NCBI RefSeq assembly: GCF_003063505.1
Contig: NZ_NERW01000002.1
Span: 62,001 to 126,000 of the forward strand
Source of the DNA: Limnohabitans sp. T6-20
GTDB taxonomy: Bacteria > Pseudomonadota > Gammaproteobacteria > Burkholderiales > Burkholderiaceae_C
Reading direction: 5' to 3'
DNA: 64,000 nt
Numbering within the stretch: position 1 is the stretch's first letter; the number at the start of each line of letters is the position of its first letter. The notes beneath the pieces are model-generated. The model ran no database searches and had not been told where the DNA came from. It worked only from the letters and a program-made list of their open reading frames with translations. Below are positions 48,244-57,503 of this stretch, in pieces. Both the position numbers and the translations under genes were made by a program.

Positions 48244-48304
48244 TGTCGGGGCTAAAGCCGCCGACCTACACATCTCGGGTAGGTCGGTGGCTTTAGCCCC
48301 GACA
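48244..48304. repeat. Long inverted repeat between urtE and ureD
   Basis: Two 26-bp arms (48244-48269, 48279-48304) pair with a single mismatch around a 9-nt loop. Each arm includes GGGGCTAAAGCC or its complement and GACCTAC. It sits between convergent genes, so it can act as a two-way terminator. The palindrome is long and GC-rich like a REP unit, of a family different from the 47391 element. Confidence 0.8.
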
Positions 48305-48319
48305 TGCGCTGCGTTGAAA

Positions 48320-49150
48320 TCACAGATTCCACAACCGCGGCACCGTGCCGCTCATGCCCCACATTTCATGCCGCCACGCGGCCCACACCTGTCGCAGTAA
48401 CTGCATGGCCGGCTCGGTCACAGGTGACAGCACACGCAGCACGATGACTTGTTTGTGCGGTGAAGTGGCCCCTGCCGTCAGGCGCAGCGGTGAGGCTTCG
48501 AGCAAGTCGCGGGCGCAGGCCAGTGCCCGTTCGATGCGCTCGTCGGCCATGGCGCTGCCCGCCGCAAACACCAGCGTGGCCATGCAGCGCTGCCCGGCCA
48601 GGCCCAGCGGGCTGTTCATCAGCCGCGTGTCGGTGGCGCTGATGGTGCCGCGCTCCAGCCACACGCCGGGAATCTCCAAGTGCTGACGGAATGTGCCTTG
48701 TGCGAAAGGCAAATCAGCGGCGGGTAGTCCCAAGGCGGTGATGTCCCAGGTCATCATTTCTGCACCGGGGGCCAAGTCAAACACCGCACGGTTCAAACCA
48801 TCGCAGCCGTTGTAAGCAATGGCTTCAAGTGGCAGCCACTCCAGGCGCGCACCAGATTCAAGCCGCGCATGCACTTGCTGCGTCGCCAAGCCTGCGTCAG
48901 ACCGGTAAAAGCGGGTAGCCCCGGGCGTGGTGACCAAGCCATGGGCACCCGCGCCCACGGTGACTTGCATGTCGAGTGTGTCGCCCCCCACCAGGCCACT
49001 GGGCGGGTGCACCAGCACGTTGTGACAGACCGCATCGCCTTCGGGGTAGAGGCTTTGCAAAATGCGCAGTGGCCCTTGGTGCAGATAACGGGCCACACTG
49101 CGCTCGGACTCCAGCGTGTAATCCAAATCCAGACGGGCCAGCCAAGTCAT
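48320..49150 (-). CDS. ureD: Urease accessory protein UreD
   Basis: UreD (UreH) links UreF-UreG to apo-urease and helps nickel transfer. The 276-residue protein shows the family blocks LRILQSLYPEGDAVCHNVLV, HPPSGLVGGDTLDMQVTV, TPGATRFYRSDAG, LEWLPLEAIAYNG and a C-terminal VWAAWRHEMWGM. It is separated from the rest of the urease genes by the urt operon. It lies 54 bp behind the last gene of another ABC transporter on the same strand, so it is probably transcribed from that operon's promoter. Confidence 0.96.
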   Translation of the reverse strand: MTWLARLDLDYTLESERSVARYLHQGPLRILQSLYPEGDAVCHNVLVHPPSGLVGGDTLDMQVTVGAGAHGLVTTPGATRFYRSDAGLATQQVHARLESGARLEWLPLEAIAYNGCDGLNRAVFDLAPGAEMMTWDITALGLPAADLPFAQGTFRQHLEIPGVWLERGTISATDTRLMNSPLGLAGQRCMATLVFAAGSAMADERIERALACARDLLEASPLRLTAGATSPHKQVIVLRVLSPVTEPAMQLLRQVWAAWRHEMWGMSGTVPRLWNL

Positions 49151-49204
49151 TGCTTCGAACCTCTTGGCTTGGCCGATGGCATCACGCTGCGCACGGCATG
49201 CGCT

Positions 49205-49990
49205 TTACTCACCTTGCGAGCCGCGGTGCGCCCAGCCAGTGGTGTGCTTTTCGATCGCGCTGAACAGTTCGTACATGATCATGGCCATGGCCCCCACCAC
49301 CACCAGACCCGAGAAAGCCAGGCCCATCTGCATGGCCGAGCCCGCCGAGATCAACAGGTAGCCAATGCCTTCGTTCGATGCCGTCATCTCGGACACCGTG
49401 GTGCCCACAAAGGCCAGAGTGATCGCGACTTTGAGCGAGCCATAAAAGTAAGGCATGGAGCGGGGCAGGCCGACTTTGACCAGCACGTCCCAGCGTTTGG
49501 CACCCAGCACGCGCAGCACATCTTCGAGTTCAGGCTCCAGTGTGGCCAGTCCGGTGGCGATGTTCACCATGATCGGGAAGAAGCTGATGAGGAAAGCCGT
49601 GAGGATGGCCGGGCCGATGCCGATGCCGAACCACACCACGAGGATGGGCACAAAGGCGGCTTTGGGCAGTGCGTTGAAGGCGGTCATGAGCGGGTACACG
49701 GCGGCATAGGCCAAGCGCGAGCTGCCAATCACAAATCCGAGCAACACGCCGACCACGATGGCGATGCCAAAGCCCACCATGGTCACCCAGAAGGTACGCC
49801 AGGCGTGACCGGCGATCACGTCGCGGTATTCCACAGTTTGTTGTGCGATGCGCGAGGGGCTGGGGAAGACGAATTCCGACACGTTGAAAGCACGGCACAG
49901 CAATTCCCAGATCAGGATGCTCAGCACCAGCAAAGCCCAGGGGGCCCAGCGTTCGAGGGTTTTTTGGTTCATGGTCTTGTTCCCGCTCAT
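49205..49990 (-). CDS. ABC transporter permease, nitrate/sulfonate/taurine type
   Basis: The 261-residue permease has six hydrophobic segments and the SsuC/TauC-like EAA loop (DVLRVLGAKRWDVLVKVGLP). AFNALPKAAFVPILVVWFG is typical of the group. Its ATG overlaps the ATPase stop by 4 bp. The transported compound is not given by sequence. A sigma-54-like promoter and co-transcription with ureD argue for a nitrogen-bearing substrate. Confidence 0.9.
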   Translation of the reverse strand: MSGNKTMNQKTLERWAPWALLVLSILIWELLCRAFNVSEFVFPSPSRIAQQTVEYRDVIAGHAWRTFWVTMVGFGIAIVVGVLLGFVIGSSRLAYAAVYPLMTAFNALPKAAFVPILVVWFGIGIGPAILTAFLISFFPIMVNIATGLATLEPELEDVLRVLGAKRWDVLVKVGLPRSMPYFYGSLKVAITLAFVGTTVSEMTASNEGIGYLLISAGSAMQMGLAFSGLVVVGAMAMIMYELFSAIEKHTTGWAHRGSQGE

Positions 49991-50805
49991 TGGTTGATGG
50001 CCGCACCGGTCTTGCGCATGGCACCGATGTGGCCGCGCAGCTCGTGCACGATGTTGGTGAACTCGGGGGTGTAGGTGATCTCCAGATCACGCGGGCGCGG
50101 CAGGTCGATCTCGCGCTTGACAACAAAGCGGCCTGGGCTCTTGCTCATCACATAGACCGTGTCGGCCAGAAACACCGATTCGCGCAGGTCGTGGGTGACC
50201 AGAATCACGTTGAACTTTTGCTCGGTCCACAGGTCGCGCAAGATGCACCAGAGTTCTTCACGGGTGAAGGCGTCGAGTGCGCCAAAAGGCTCGTCAAGCA
50301 GCAGCATTTTGGGCTCATGGATCAAGGCGCGGCAGATGCTGGCGCGTTGCTGCATGCCGCCCGACAGTTGCCAGGGGAATTTGTCTTCATAGCCACCCAG
50401 GCCCACCGTGTTCAGCAGCTTGCGGGCGCGCTCCACATACTCGGCCTTTTTTTGCTTGAAGTTGGAGCGGTAGGGCTCGACGATCTCCAGCGGCAGCAGC
50501 ACGTTGTCGAGCGTGGTGCGCCAGGGCAAAAGCGACGAAGCCTGAAACGCCATGCCGCTGATCTTGAGCGGGCCGGTGACGGGTTGACCATCAACCAGGA
50601 TGCGGCCTTTGCTGGGCATTTTCAGGCCTGTAGTCAGCTTCATGAAGGTCGATTTGCCGCAGCCCGACGGCCCGACGATGGCGATGAACTCGCCTTGCTT
50701 GACCTGCAGGTTGATGTCTTCCACCGCGAAGTGGTTTTGCGCCAGCAACTCGTCGTTGTAGGCCAGCCAGACATTCTGGAAATCGACGAATGCGTCTTGG
50801 GACAT
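49987..50805 (-). CDS. ABC transporter ATP-binding protein, nitrate/sulfonate/taurine type
   Basis: The 272-residue ATPase has Walker A GPSGCGKST, Q-loop FQASSLLPWRTTLDNVLLP, signature LSGGMQQRA and Walker B MLLLDEPFGALD. These are typical of the SsuB/TauB/NrtD subfamily. ATG 50805 begins MSQDAFVDFQNVWLAYN. It lies between the binding protein and permease genes, with a stem-loop in the 148-bp gap before it. Confidence 0.92.
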   Translation of the reverse strand: MSQDAFVDFQNVWLAYNDELLAQNHFAVEDINLQVKQGEFIAIVGPSGCGKSTFMKLTTGLKMPSKGRILVDGQPVTGPLKISGMAFQASSLLPWRTTLDNVLLPLEIVEPYRSNFKQKKAEYVERARKLLNTVGLGGYEDKFPWQLSGGMQQRASICRALIHEPKMLLLDEPFGALDAFTREELWCILRDLWTEQKFNVILVTHDLRESVFLADTVYVMSKSPGRFVVKREIDLPRPRDLEITYTPEFTNIVHELRGHIGAMRKTGAAINQ

Positions 50806-50914
50806 GGTGTGAACTTTGAAGGGGACTTGGAACGTGAGAGTCAACGGCGACCATCGACAGGCCAGGCGGGCCGGTGTGTCGCACGAGCCGGAGGCACAGG
50901 CCCGCGTGATGTCA

Positions 50915-50944
50915 TCGGCAGGCGAGCGTGATGCCGCCTGCCGA
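50915..50944 (-). promoter_or_regulatory. Stem-loop between binding-protein and ATPase genes
   Basis: A perfect 10-bp inverted repeat (TCGGCAGGCG / CGCCTGCCGA) with a 10-nt loop begins 9 bp after the binding-protein stop. It lacks a T run, so a role in mRNA stability or partial termination is more likely than full termination. Confidence 0.55.
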
Positions 50945-50953
50945 GTGATCGCC

Positions 50954-51988
50954 TTACTTCTTGCCTTTGGGCAGAATGTCCAGCTCTTTGGCGGTGGGCA
51001 GGAAAGCGCCGTTCCAGATGTCGGTGGCTTTGACGCGGGTCTTGGTGTTGAACGCGTCGGACACTTGCGAGGCCATCAGGCTCAGGCGCGGGCCGTTGAC
51101 CTGACCAAAACCTTCGGCGCGGGCGTTGGGGCTGTTGATCACCGTGTCGATGGCCAGCTTCAGGCGGCGGGTTTCGAGTTCCACGTTGATGATGCCGTCG
51201 CGGGCCTTGACGGTTTCAATGGCTTTGGCCGGGTCGGCCATGACTTCTTTGGCCCCCTTGGTGAAAGCAGCCAGGAAGGCTTTGATGGCGGCGGGGTTTT
51301 CCTTGATCAGCTTGGGCGAGGCGATGATGGCGTTGCCATACAGCTTGACGCCGAAATCGGGGTATTGCATCACGACCACATCGTCGGCTTTCACGCCACG
51401 CGCTTCGATGTTGAGCAGCGAGGTGAAGGTGAAGCCGGTGATGGCATCGACATCGCCGCGCACCAGCATGGTTTCACGCAGTGGCGGGTCCATGGCGGTC
51501 CAGGCCACGTTGCTCACGTTGTTGGCCTTGGCAAAGATCGGGAAGGCACGGCGGCCGGCGTCAAACACAGGCGCACCCAGCTTTTTGCCAGACAGATCAG
51601 CAGGCGTTTTGATGCCGGATTTTTTCAGCGCCATCACCGAAGCCGGTGTGTCGTTGTAGACCATCATCACGGCCACCGGCTTGTTGGGGGCGTCGGGGTT
51701 GTTGGCGTGGAACTCCATCAGCGCGGCCAGATCGGCAAAGCCCAGGTCATAAGTGCCCGAAGCCACGCGGGTGACGGCGCCGCCCGAGCCGTTGCCCGAA
51801 TCCACGGTCACATCCAGCTTGGCGTCCTTGAAATGGCCCTTGGCCACGGGCTGCAAGAAGAAAGCGGAGGGCCCCTCAAAACGCCAGTCCAACTGGAACT
51901 TGATGGGCGTGGTTTGGGCATGTGCTGTACCAAACGCGGCAGCGGCGGCCAGCACGGCAGTGGCCTTGAGTAAGAAACGCTTGTTCAT
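50954..51988 (-). CDS. ABC transporter substrate-binding protein, NMT1/THI5-like
   Basis: The 344-residue precursor starts MNKRFLLKATAVLAAAAAFG with cleavage near AHAQ. The mature protein is of the SsuA/THI5 type: KFQLDWRFEGPSAFFLQPVA, AKGHFKDAKLDV and VASGTYDLGFADLAALMEF. Relatives bind nitrate, sulfonates, taurine, riboflavin or pyrimidine precursors, and the ligand here is unknown. It is the first gene of the ABC-ureD operon, with a sigma-54-like box 38-54 bp upstream. Confidence 0.9.
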   Translation of the reverse strand: MNKRFLLKATAVLAAAAAFGTAHAQTTPIKFQLDWRFEGPSAFFLQPVAKGHFKDAKLDVTVDSGNGSGGAVTRVASGTYDLGFADLAALMEFHANNPDAPNKPVAVMMVYNDTPASVMALKKSGIKTPADLSGKKLGAPVFDAGRRAFPIFAKANNVSNVAWTAMDPPLRETMLVRGDVDAITGFTFTSLLNIEARGVKADDVVVMQYPDFGVKLYGNAIIASPKLIKENPAAIKAFLAAFTKGAKEVMADPAKAIETVKARDGIINVELETRRLKLAIDTVINSPNARAEGFGQVNGPRLSLMASQVSDAFNTKTRVKATDIWNGAFLPTAKELDILPKGKK

Positions 51989-52026
51989 GAAGGGCTCCAG
52001 GGTCAAATAAACGGTGAATCTTGTCT

Positions 52027-52042
52027 AGCAAAATCGGTGCCA
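52027..52042 (-). promoter_or_regulatory. Candidate sigma-54 promoter for the ABC-ureD operon
   Basis: On the minus strand TGGCACCGATTTTGCT matches TGGCACG-N4-TTGCW at every defined base except the seventh. The -12 GC lies ~41 bp upstream of the binding-protein ATG. This is the third such match in the window, and all three face nitrogen-related genes. Confidence 0.68.
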
Positions 52043-52157
52043 TTATCGACCATGGTTCTGACAGCTTTGTCAGGTGCATCCCTTAGAAACCCCCCTTTCA
52101 GGTGCATCCAAAAACATGGAATTGCACCAAAAAAGGGCGTTTGAGCGGCACTGAACC

Positions 52158-54455
52158 TCAGTGGTGGGCACCTGCTGCGGCCAATGCAGTCATGTTCAGC
52201 ACCCGGCGCACAGTGGCTGCGGGCGTCAGGATGTGCGCCGTGGCGGCGGTGCCCATCAGGATCGGGCCCACCGTCACCCCACCGCTGGTGGTGGTCTTGA
52301 GCACGTTGTACAGGATGTTGGCCGCGTCCAGGTTCGGGCAGACCAGCAGGTTGGCCGAGCCGGTCAGCGAGCTGTCTTCCAGGTAGGCGCTGCGGATCTC
52401 GGGTTGCAGGGCGGCGTCGCCGTGCAACTCGCCATCGCACTCGATGTCGGGGTGCTGGGCCACGAACAGGTCGCGCGCCAGGCGCATCTTGCGGGCGGAC
52501 GCCCGCTTGGACGAGCCGTAGCTGGAGTGCGACAAGAAGGCCACCTTGGGCACGATGCCAAAACGCTGAATCTCTGTCACCGCCATGGCGGCGATTTCGG
52601 CCAGTTGCTCGGCGCTGGGGTCTTCATTGACATAGGTGTCGGTGATGAACAGAGGGCCCTGGTTGGTCATCAGGGCGTTGACGGCAGCGTAATTGTTCAC
52701 ACCGGCACGCTTGCCCAGAATGCTGTCGATGCGCTCCAGGTGCGTCATGTAGGTGCCTGCCAGGCCGCAGATCATGGCGTCGGCGTCGCCCAGCGACACC
52801 ATCAGCGAGCCGATGATGGTGTTGGAGCGGCGCACGGCGGCTTTGGCCACATCGGGCGTCGCGCCATTGCGTTTCATCAGCTGGTGGTAATGCTCCCAAT
52901 ACTGGCGAAAACGTGGATCGTCTTCGGGATTCACGTTGTCCACGTCCACCCCCAGGCGCATGCGCAGACCGGCTTTTTCGATGCGGGCGGCGATCACCGA
53001 GGGGCGACCGATCAGGATCGGGTGGGCCAGCTTCTCGTCGATGGCCATTTGGGCGGCACGCAAGGCGCGCTGGTCTTCGCCATCGGCATAGGCCACGCGC
53101 TTGGCACCGTTGGGCACCGCCTTGGCGGCGTTGAAGATGGGGCGCATCAACAAGCCTGTTTGCGAAACGAAGCTCTGCAGCTGTTGGCGGTAGGCCTCCA
53201 TGTCGGTGATGGGGCGGGCGGCCACGCCGGAGTCGGCGGCCGCTTGCGCCACAGCGGGGGCGATGCGCAGGATCAGGCGAGAGTCGAACGGTTTGGGAAT
53301 CAGGTAGTCGCTGCCAAAGGTCAGGTCTTGCCCGGCGTAGGCGCTGGCCACTTCTTCGCTGATGTCTGCCTTGGCCAGGTCGGCGATCTGGCGCACGCAG
53401 GCCAGCTTCATCGCTTCGGTGATCTTGGTGGCGCCGCAGTCGAGTGCGCCACGGAAAATGTAGGGGAAGCAGAGAACGTTGTTCACCTGGTTCGGGTAGT
53501 CCGAGCGCCCGGTGGCGATGATGCAGTCTGGCCGAGCGGCCTTGGCCAGCTCGGGGCGAATCTCAGGCTCGGGGTTGGCCAGTGCCAGGATGATCGGCTT
53601 GTCGGCCATGGTCTTGACCATGTCCACAGTCATCACGCCGGGAGCCGAGCAACCCAGGAACACGTCAGCGCCCTTGACCGCGTCGGCCAAAGTGCGGTCG
53701 TCGGTCTTTTGCGCGTAGCGGGCTTTGGACTCGTCGTAGCCACCGGGGCGGCCTTCGTAAATCACGCCCTTGGAATCACACACAAAGATGTTGCTGACCT
53801 TCACGCCCAGGCCCACCATCACGTCCAGACAAGCAATGGCCGCAGCGCCTGCGCCCGACACGGCCACTTTCACTGCGCCGATGTCTTTGCCCACCAGCTC
53901 CAGACCGTTGAGCATGGCTGCGGCCGAGATGATCGCGGTGCCGTGCTGGTCGTCGTGGAAGACCGGAATGTTCATGCGCTCGCGCAGCTTCTTCTCGATG
54001 TAGAAGCACTCGGGCGCCTTGATGTCTTCGAGGTTGATGCCGCCCAGCGTGGGCTCCATGCTGGCGATGATCTCGACCAGCTTGTCCGGGTCGCGCTCGG
54101 CCAGCTCGATGTCAAACACGTCGATGCCTGCGAATTTTTTGAACAGACCGCCTTTGCCTTCCATGACGGGCTTGCTGGCCAGCGGGCCGATGTCGCCCAG
54201 ACCCAGCACGGCGGTGCCGTTGGTGATCACAGCCACCAGGTTGCCGCGCGAGGTGTATTCGTGCGCTTTGGATGGGTCGGCCGCAATGTCGAGGCACGGG
54301 TAGGCCACACCAGGGGAGTAGGCCAGCGAGAGGTCGCGCTGGTTGGACATGGGCTTGGTGGGGTTGACCGAAATCTTGCCGCGTGTCGGGTAGCGGTGGT
54401 AGTCACGGGCGGCGTCGCGCAGGGCTTGTTCGGCGGGGGAGAGGTTGTCGCTCAT
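52158..54455 (-). CDS. maeB: NADP-dependent malic enzyme with phosphotransacetylase-like domain
   Basis: The 765-residue protein converts malate to pyruvate and CO2 with NADP+. The N-terminal malic-enzyme half (to ~430) has [30 protein letters not shown] and the Rossmann motif [12 protein letters not shown]. The C-terminal ~330 residues resemble phosphate acetyltransferase ([17 protein letters not shown] onward), a regulatory fusion typical of MaeB. It stands alone, and no clear connection to nitrogen genes is visible. Confidence 0.96.
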   Translation of the reverse strand: MSDNLSPAEQALRDAARDYHRYPTRGKISVNPTKPMSNQRDLSLAYSPGVAYPCLDIAADPSKAHEYTSRGNLVAVITNGTAVLGLGDIGPLASKPVMEGKGGLFKKFAGIDVFDIELAERDPDKLVEIIASMEPTLGGINLEDIKAPECFYIEKKLRERMNIPVFHDDQHGTAIISAAAMLNGLELVGKDIGAVKVAVSGAGAAAIACLDVMVGLGVKVSNIFVCDSKGVIYEGRPGGYDESKARYAQKTDDRTLADAVKGADVFLGCSAPGVMTVDMVKTMADKPIILALANPEPEIRPELAKAARPDCIIATGRSDYPNQVNNVLCFPYIFRGALDCGATKITEAMKLACVRQIADLAKADISEEVASAYAGQDLTFGSDYLIPKPFDSRLILRIAPAVAQAAADSGVAARPITDMEAYRQQLQSFVSQTGLLMRPIFNAAKAVPNGAKRVAYADGEDQRALRAAQMAIDEKLAHPILIGRPSVIAARIEKAGLRMRLGVDVDNVNPEDDPRFRQYWEHYHQLMKRNGATPDVAKAAVRRSNTIIGSLMVSLGDADAMICGLAGTYMTHLERIDSILGKRAGVNNYAAVNALMTNQGPLFITDTYVNEDPSAEQLAEIAAMAVTEIQRFGIVPKVAFLSHSSYGSSKRASARKMRLARDLFVAQHPDIECDGELHGDAALQPEIRSAYLEDSSLTGSANLLVCPNLDAANILYNVLKTTTSGGVTVGPILMGTAATAHILTPAATVRRVLNMTALAAAGAHH

Positions 54456-54544
54456 TGTTGTTATCTCGCTGGATCAAATGAAAGTTTCGAAAGCGTAACC
54501 CATTTGCAAAGGGATTTGAGGTGTGGATTACCTCTATAAAACGC

Positions 54545-54573
54545 AAAAAGCCAAGCACCTGGCTTGGCTTTTT
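54545..54573 (-). terminator. Rho-independent terminator of the NCS2 permease gene
   Basis: A perfect 11-bp stem (AAAAAGCCAAG / CTTGGCTTTTT) with a 7-nt loop lies 71 bp after the permease stop. The flanking A/T tracts give a strong terminator in either direction. Confidence 0.88.
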
Positions 54574-54643
54574 GGGGGCTGCAGGCGTCAGCCTGTTGTC
54601 GGGCTTTTTGTGGGCATCAATCCCACAAATTGCATCCTTTGCT

Positions 54644-56131
54644 TCAGTGCGCCTCAGCCTGTTTGGCAGCTTCAATCGCGTCACGGTTGTCACCGCTGGC
54701 GCCGTTGAAGAACAGGTTCAGGATCACTGCGCTGATCGAAGCCAGCAAGATGCCCGACTCGATCAGCGGGTGCAGGTTGTGTGGCATCCACTGTTTGAAG
54801 TTGGGGGCGATCAGCGGGATCATGCCGATGCCGATCGAGATCGCCACGATGAGCGCGTTGAAGCGGTTGTGCTTGAAGTCCACGCCGCCCAGGATGCGGA
54901 TGCCGGTGGCGGCCACCATGCCGAACATCACCAGACCTGCACCGCCCAGCACCACGGTGGGCAGCGACTCGACGAGGGCCGCCATCTTGGGCAACAGACC
55001 CAGAGCGACCAGAATCAAACCACCGGCCACGCACACAAAGCGGCTCTTGACGCCCGTGACGGCGACTAAGCCCACGTTTTGCGAGAAGCTGGTGTAGGGG
55101 AAGGTGTTGAAGATGCCGCCAATCAGCGTGCCCAAACCGTCGGTGCGCAGACCGCGTGTGAGCGCAGCCTGGTCCACCTTGCTGTCGGTCATCTCGCCCA
55201 GCGCCAGGAACATGCCGGTCGACTCGATCATCACCACGATCATGACCAGGGACATGGTCAAAATCAGCACCGGCTCAAACACCGGCATGCCAAAGTGGAA
55301 GGGGGTCACGATGCCGAACCAGTCGGCTTTGCCGACCTTGTCGAAAGTCATCAGGCCCATGGCGGTGGCGACCACGCCACCGATCACGATGCCCAGCAGC
55401 ACAGAGATGTTGGCCACAAAGCCTTTGGCGTAACGGGCGATCAACAAGATCGACACCAGCACCAGTGCGGCCACACCCACACCGCCCAGGTCGGCGTATT
55501 TGGGGTTGGGCATTTTGGGCAGCAAGGCCAAATCTTTGGGGATGGCTGGCAGCGTGGAGCCGGGTGCGCCCGCCGCTGCGGTGGCGGCGTCCAGCCAGGC
55601 TTTGTGCTCAGGTGTCACCACGCTGGGGGCGGTTGGGCCGAAGGGGTTGCCAAAAATCCAGTTGATGCCGATGCGCATCAAGCTGATGCCGATCACCGCA
55701 ATGATGGTGCCAGTGACCACCGGCGGGAAGAACCGCAGCATGCGGCTGACCAGCGGCGCGATGATGATCGAGATCACGCCTGCCCCGATGATGGAGCCAA
55801 AGATCAGCTGCGCCCCCATCTCGCCGGGGTTGGCGTTGGCCATGGCCACCATGGGCGCCACAGACGCAAAGGTCACGCCCATCATGACGGGCAGGCGGAT
55901 GCCGAACCACTGCGTGGCACCCAGCGACTGGATCAGGGTGACCAGACCGCAGCAAAACAGGTCGGCCGAAATCAAATAAGCCACATCTTGCGGGCTCAGT
56001 TTCAGGGCGCGGCCCACGATCAGGGGCACAGCCACCGCGCCGGCATACATCACCAGAACGTGTTGCAGGCCCAAAGCGGCGAGCTTGCCACTGGGCAGTT
56101 TCTCGTCGACGGGGTGAACGGTTGAACTCAT
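54644..56131 (-). CDS. NCS2-family purine (xanthine/urate-type) permease
   Basis: The 495-residue membrane protein has about 12-14 helices. The NAT/NCS2 signature is FSQNVGLVAVTGVKSRF; other family blocks are GLQHVLVMYAGAVAVPLIVG, FFPPVVTGTIIAVIGISLM and VVMIESTGMFLALGEM. The QNVGLVxxTG motif is typical of xanthine/urate transporters rather than uracil transporters, which usually have E-N-x-G. Given the downstream urate-to-allantoin genes, uptake of xanthine or urate is likely. A TGTATACA palindrome lies 76 bp upstream. Confidence 0.93.
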   Translation of the reverse strand: MSSTVHPVDEKLPSGKLAALGLQHVLVMYAGAVAVPLIVGRALKLSPQDVAYLISADLFCCGLVTLIQSLGATQWFGIRLPVMMGVTFASVAPMVAMANANPGEMGAQLIFGSIIGAGVISIIIAPLVSRMLRFFPPVVTGTIIAVIGISLMRIGINWIFGNPFGPTAPSVVTPEHKAWLDAATAAAGAPGSTLPAIPKDLALLPKMPNPKYADLGGVGVAALVLVSILLIARYAKGFVANISVLLGIVIGGVVATAMGLMTFDKVGKADWFGIVTPFHFGMPVFEPVLILTMSLVMIVVMIESTGMFLALGEMTDSKVDQAALTRGLRTDGLGTLIGGIFNTFPYTSFSQNVGLVAVTGVKSRFVCVAGGLILVALGLLPKMAALVESLPTVVLGGAGLVMFGMVAATGIRILGGVDFKHNRFNALIVAISIGIGMIPLIAPNFKQWMPHNLHPLIESGILLASISAVILNLFFNGASGDNRDAIEAAKQAEAH

Positions 56132-56204
56132 GGAGGGGGCTCCTTGCCAGTAAACAGAAGGTGAAAACCCAAAGTGGCTAGATGTGTGCCTCTTTGTGTT
56201 CCAA

Positions 56205-56219
56205 ACTGTATACAAAATT
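56205..56219. promoter_or_regulatory. Candidate operator upstream of the purine permease
   Basis: ACTGTATACAAAATT contains the perfect palindrome TGTATACA (56207-56214). The same palindrome with similar A/T flanks occurs at 62676-62683 beside the GntR gene. The half-site TGTAT/ATACA fits FadR-subfamily GntR operators. Confidence 0.55.
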
Positions 56220-56332
56220 AAATGCGGTGTGGATGCGTAAAAACCCTGTGCTTTTGGCGCAGGCGGACCAGTGGGCCAGAAAAAGCCGCCTGAACCCAGG
56301 AGGACAGCGGCCTTCAGCGCGCTGACGTCAAC

Positions 56333-57175
56333 TCAAACCGCCATCAAGGGAAACAGCGCATGGTCCATCGGTGCGCCTGCGGGCAGCTCCTGGTCCAGCC
56401 CGGGGAAGGGCGGCGAAGTCACCCAAGGGCGGGGCGCGTGGGTCATGTCGTCACCCAAAAAGCGCACCGAATACACGCGCCTGCGGTTCGTGCCGTCCAC
56501 CCCGGCCGATGCGTGCAGGCTGAGCATGTGAAAACACGCCAAATCGCCCGGCTGCAAGTCCCAGCCCAAGATGGGGAAGTCTTCGCGGTGGTTTTCGATG
56601 TTGGGCAACTCGGCCAGCGAGCCTTCAGGGAACCACTTGGCCTGGTTCGTCATGAAGGTGCGCGGCATGAGCCAGGGGCCGCGGTGTGAGCCCGCGATGA
56701 ACTCCAGCGTGGAAGCGCGTGTTACCGGGTCCACCGGAATCCAGAAGCTGATGTTTTGCAGGCCGTCGACGTTGTAATACGGCTGGTCCTGGTGCCAGGG
56801 CGTGCGCTGGCGTGTGCCGGGCTCCTTGACCAGCAGGTGGTCGTGGTACAGACGCACCGTGGTGCTTTGCATCAGGCGCTGCGCCAGTGCGGCCAGAGGC
56901 GTGTCAAAAATGAAGCGCTTGTACTGCGGGATGTCTTGCCAGTTGCAAAAGTCTTCAAAAAACCGCCCCGGATCATCCGGACGACTGGCCACCATGCCAC
57001 GCGGGCTGGGCTGGGCCAGGTTGGCCTCGATGCCGCTTTTGAGCAGTTCCACCTCATCCGGCGTGAACAAGTTGCGGATACACACAGCACCGTCGCGCTG
57101 GTAATTGGCCACGTCTTGGTCGGTGGTGCAGGTTTGTACGCGCTGGCGGAGGGTGGAGAGGTCTGGAGCGGTCAT
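56333..57175 (-). CDS. Phytanoyl-CoA dioxygenase (PhyH)-like Fe(II)/2-oxoglutarate oxygenase
   Basis: The 280-residue protein has the iron-binding HxD (TPWHQDQPYYN) and a distal His region (GDLACFHMLSLHASAGVDGTN) followed by an Arg for 2-oxoglutarate (RRRVYSVRF). It fits the PhyH fold. The substrate is unknown. Being next to a purine permease and allantoin genes, it could hydroxylate a purine or related metabolite (some fungi use a dioxygenase for xanthine, from another subfamily), but this is speculation. It is transcribed toward the permease gene, with 201 bp between its stop and the permease ATG. Confidence 0.8.
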   Translation of the reverse strand: MTAPDLSTLRQRVQTCTTDQDVANYQRDGAVCIRNLFTPDEVELLKSGIEANLAQPSPRGMVASRPDDPGRFFEDFCNWQDIPQYKRFIFDTPLAALAQRLMQSTTVRLYHDHLLVKEPGTRQRTPWHQDQPYYNVDGLQNISFWIPVDPVTRASTLEFIAGSHRGPWLMPRTFMTNQAKWFPEGSLAELPNIENHREDFPILGWDLQPGDLACFHMLSLHASAGVDGTNRRRVYSVRFLGDDMTHAPRPWVTSPPFPGLDQELPAGAPMDHALFPLMAV

Positions 57176-57227
57176 ATCGTTGAAGGTGTTCGTCAAACGA
57201 GAAGTCGAGCGCTGTGCGACAAACTGT

Positions 57228-57503
57228 TCAGCGCTTGAGCTTTTGGTAAAAATTTTCGTGCGAACCCAATAGCAGCAGCATGCGCGTGCCGGGGTCGTAC
57301 TCATAGGCCAGCAGCATCAGTTGTTGCTGGCTGCGGTATTTATAGACAAAAACACCCGACAAGTCGCCTTTTTTGGCTTCACCTAAGCCGGGGTCGTTCA
57401 CGATGGCTTCAACTGCGCTGTCTGCATCGGCTTGCTGAGGGGCATGGAGTTTTTTGTAGGCGCGTGCAAAAGCCGCACTTTGAAGAACCTGCACCTGGCT
57501 CAT
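57228..57503 (-). CDS. RelE/ParE-superfamily toxin of a type II toxin-antitoxin pair
   Basis: The 91-residue protein has the RelE/ParE-like layout: two N-terminal helices (SAAFARAYKKLHAPQQADAD) followed by beta strands (GVFVYKYRSQQQLMLLAYEY) and a short C-terminal segment (LGSHENFYQKLKR). The gene overlaps the upstream antitoxin gene by 4 bp, the standard antitoxin-first arrangement. Family members cut mRNA at the ribosome or poison gyrase; which applies here is not visible. Confidence 0.8.
   Translation of the reverse strand: MSQVQVLQSAAFARAYKKLHAPQQADADSAVEAIVNDPGLGEAKKGDLSGVFVYKYRSQQQLMLLAYEYDPGTRMLLLLGSHENFYQKLKR

Noticed and set aside
47391..48304. CRISPR array suggested by nearby palindromic repeats
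   Set aside because: There are only two unrelated inverted repeats with no regular spacer-repeat pattern and no cas genes.
52161..54539. A 792-codon open frame on the + strand opposite maeB
   Set aside because: It mirrors the high-GC maeB coding frame, is His/Gly/Val/Arg-rich without domain motifs, and maeB is unmistakable on the other strand.
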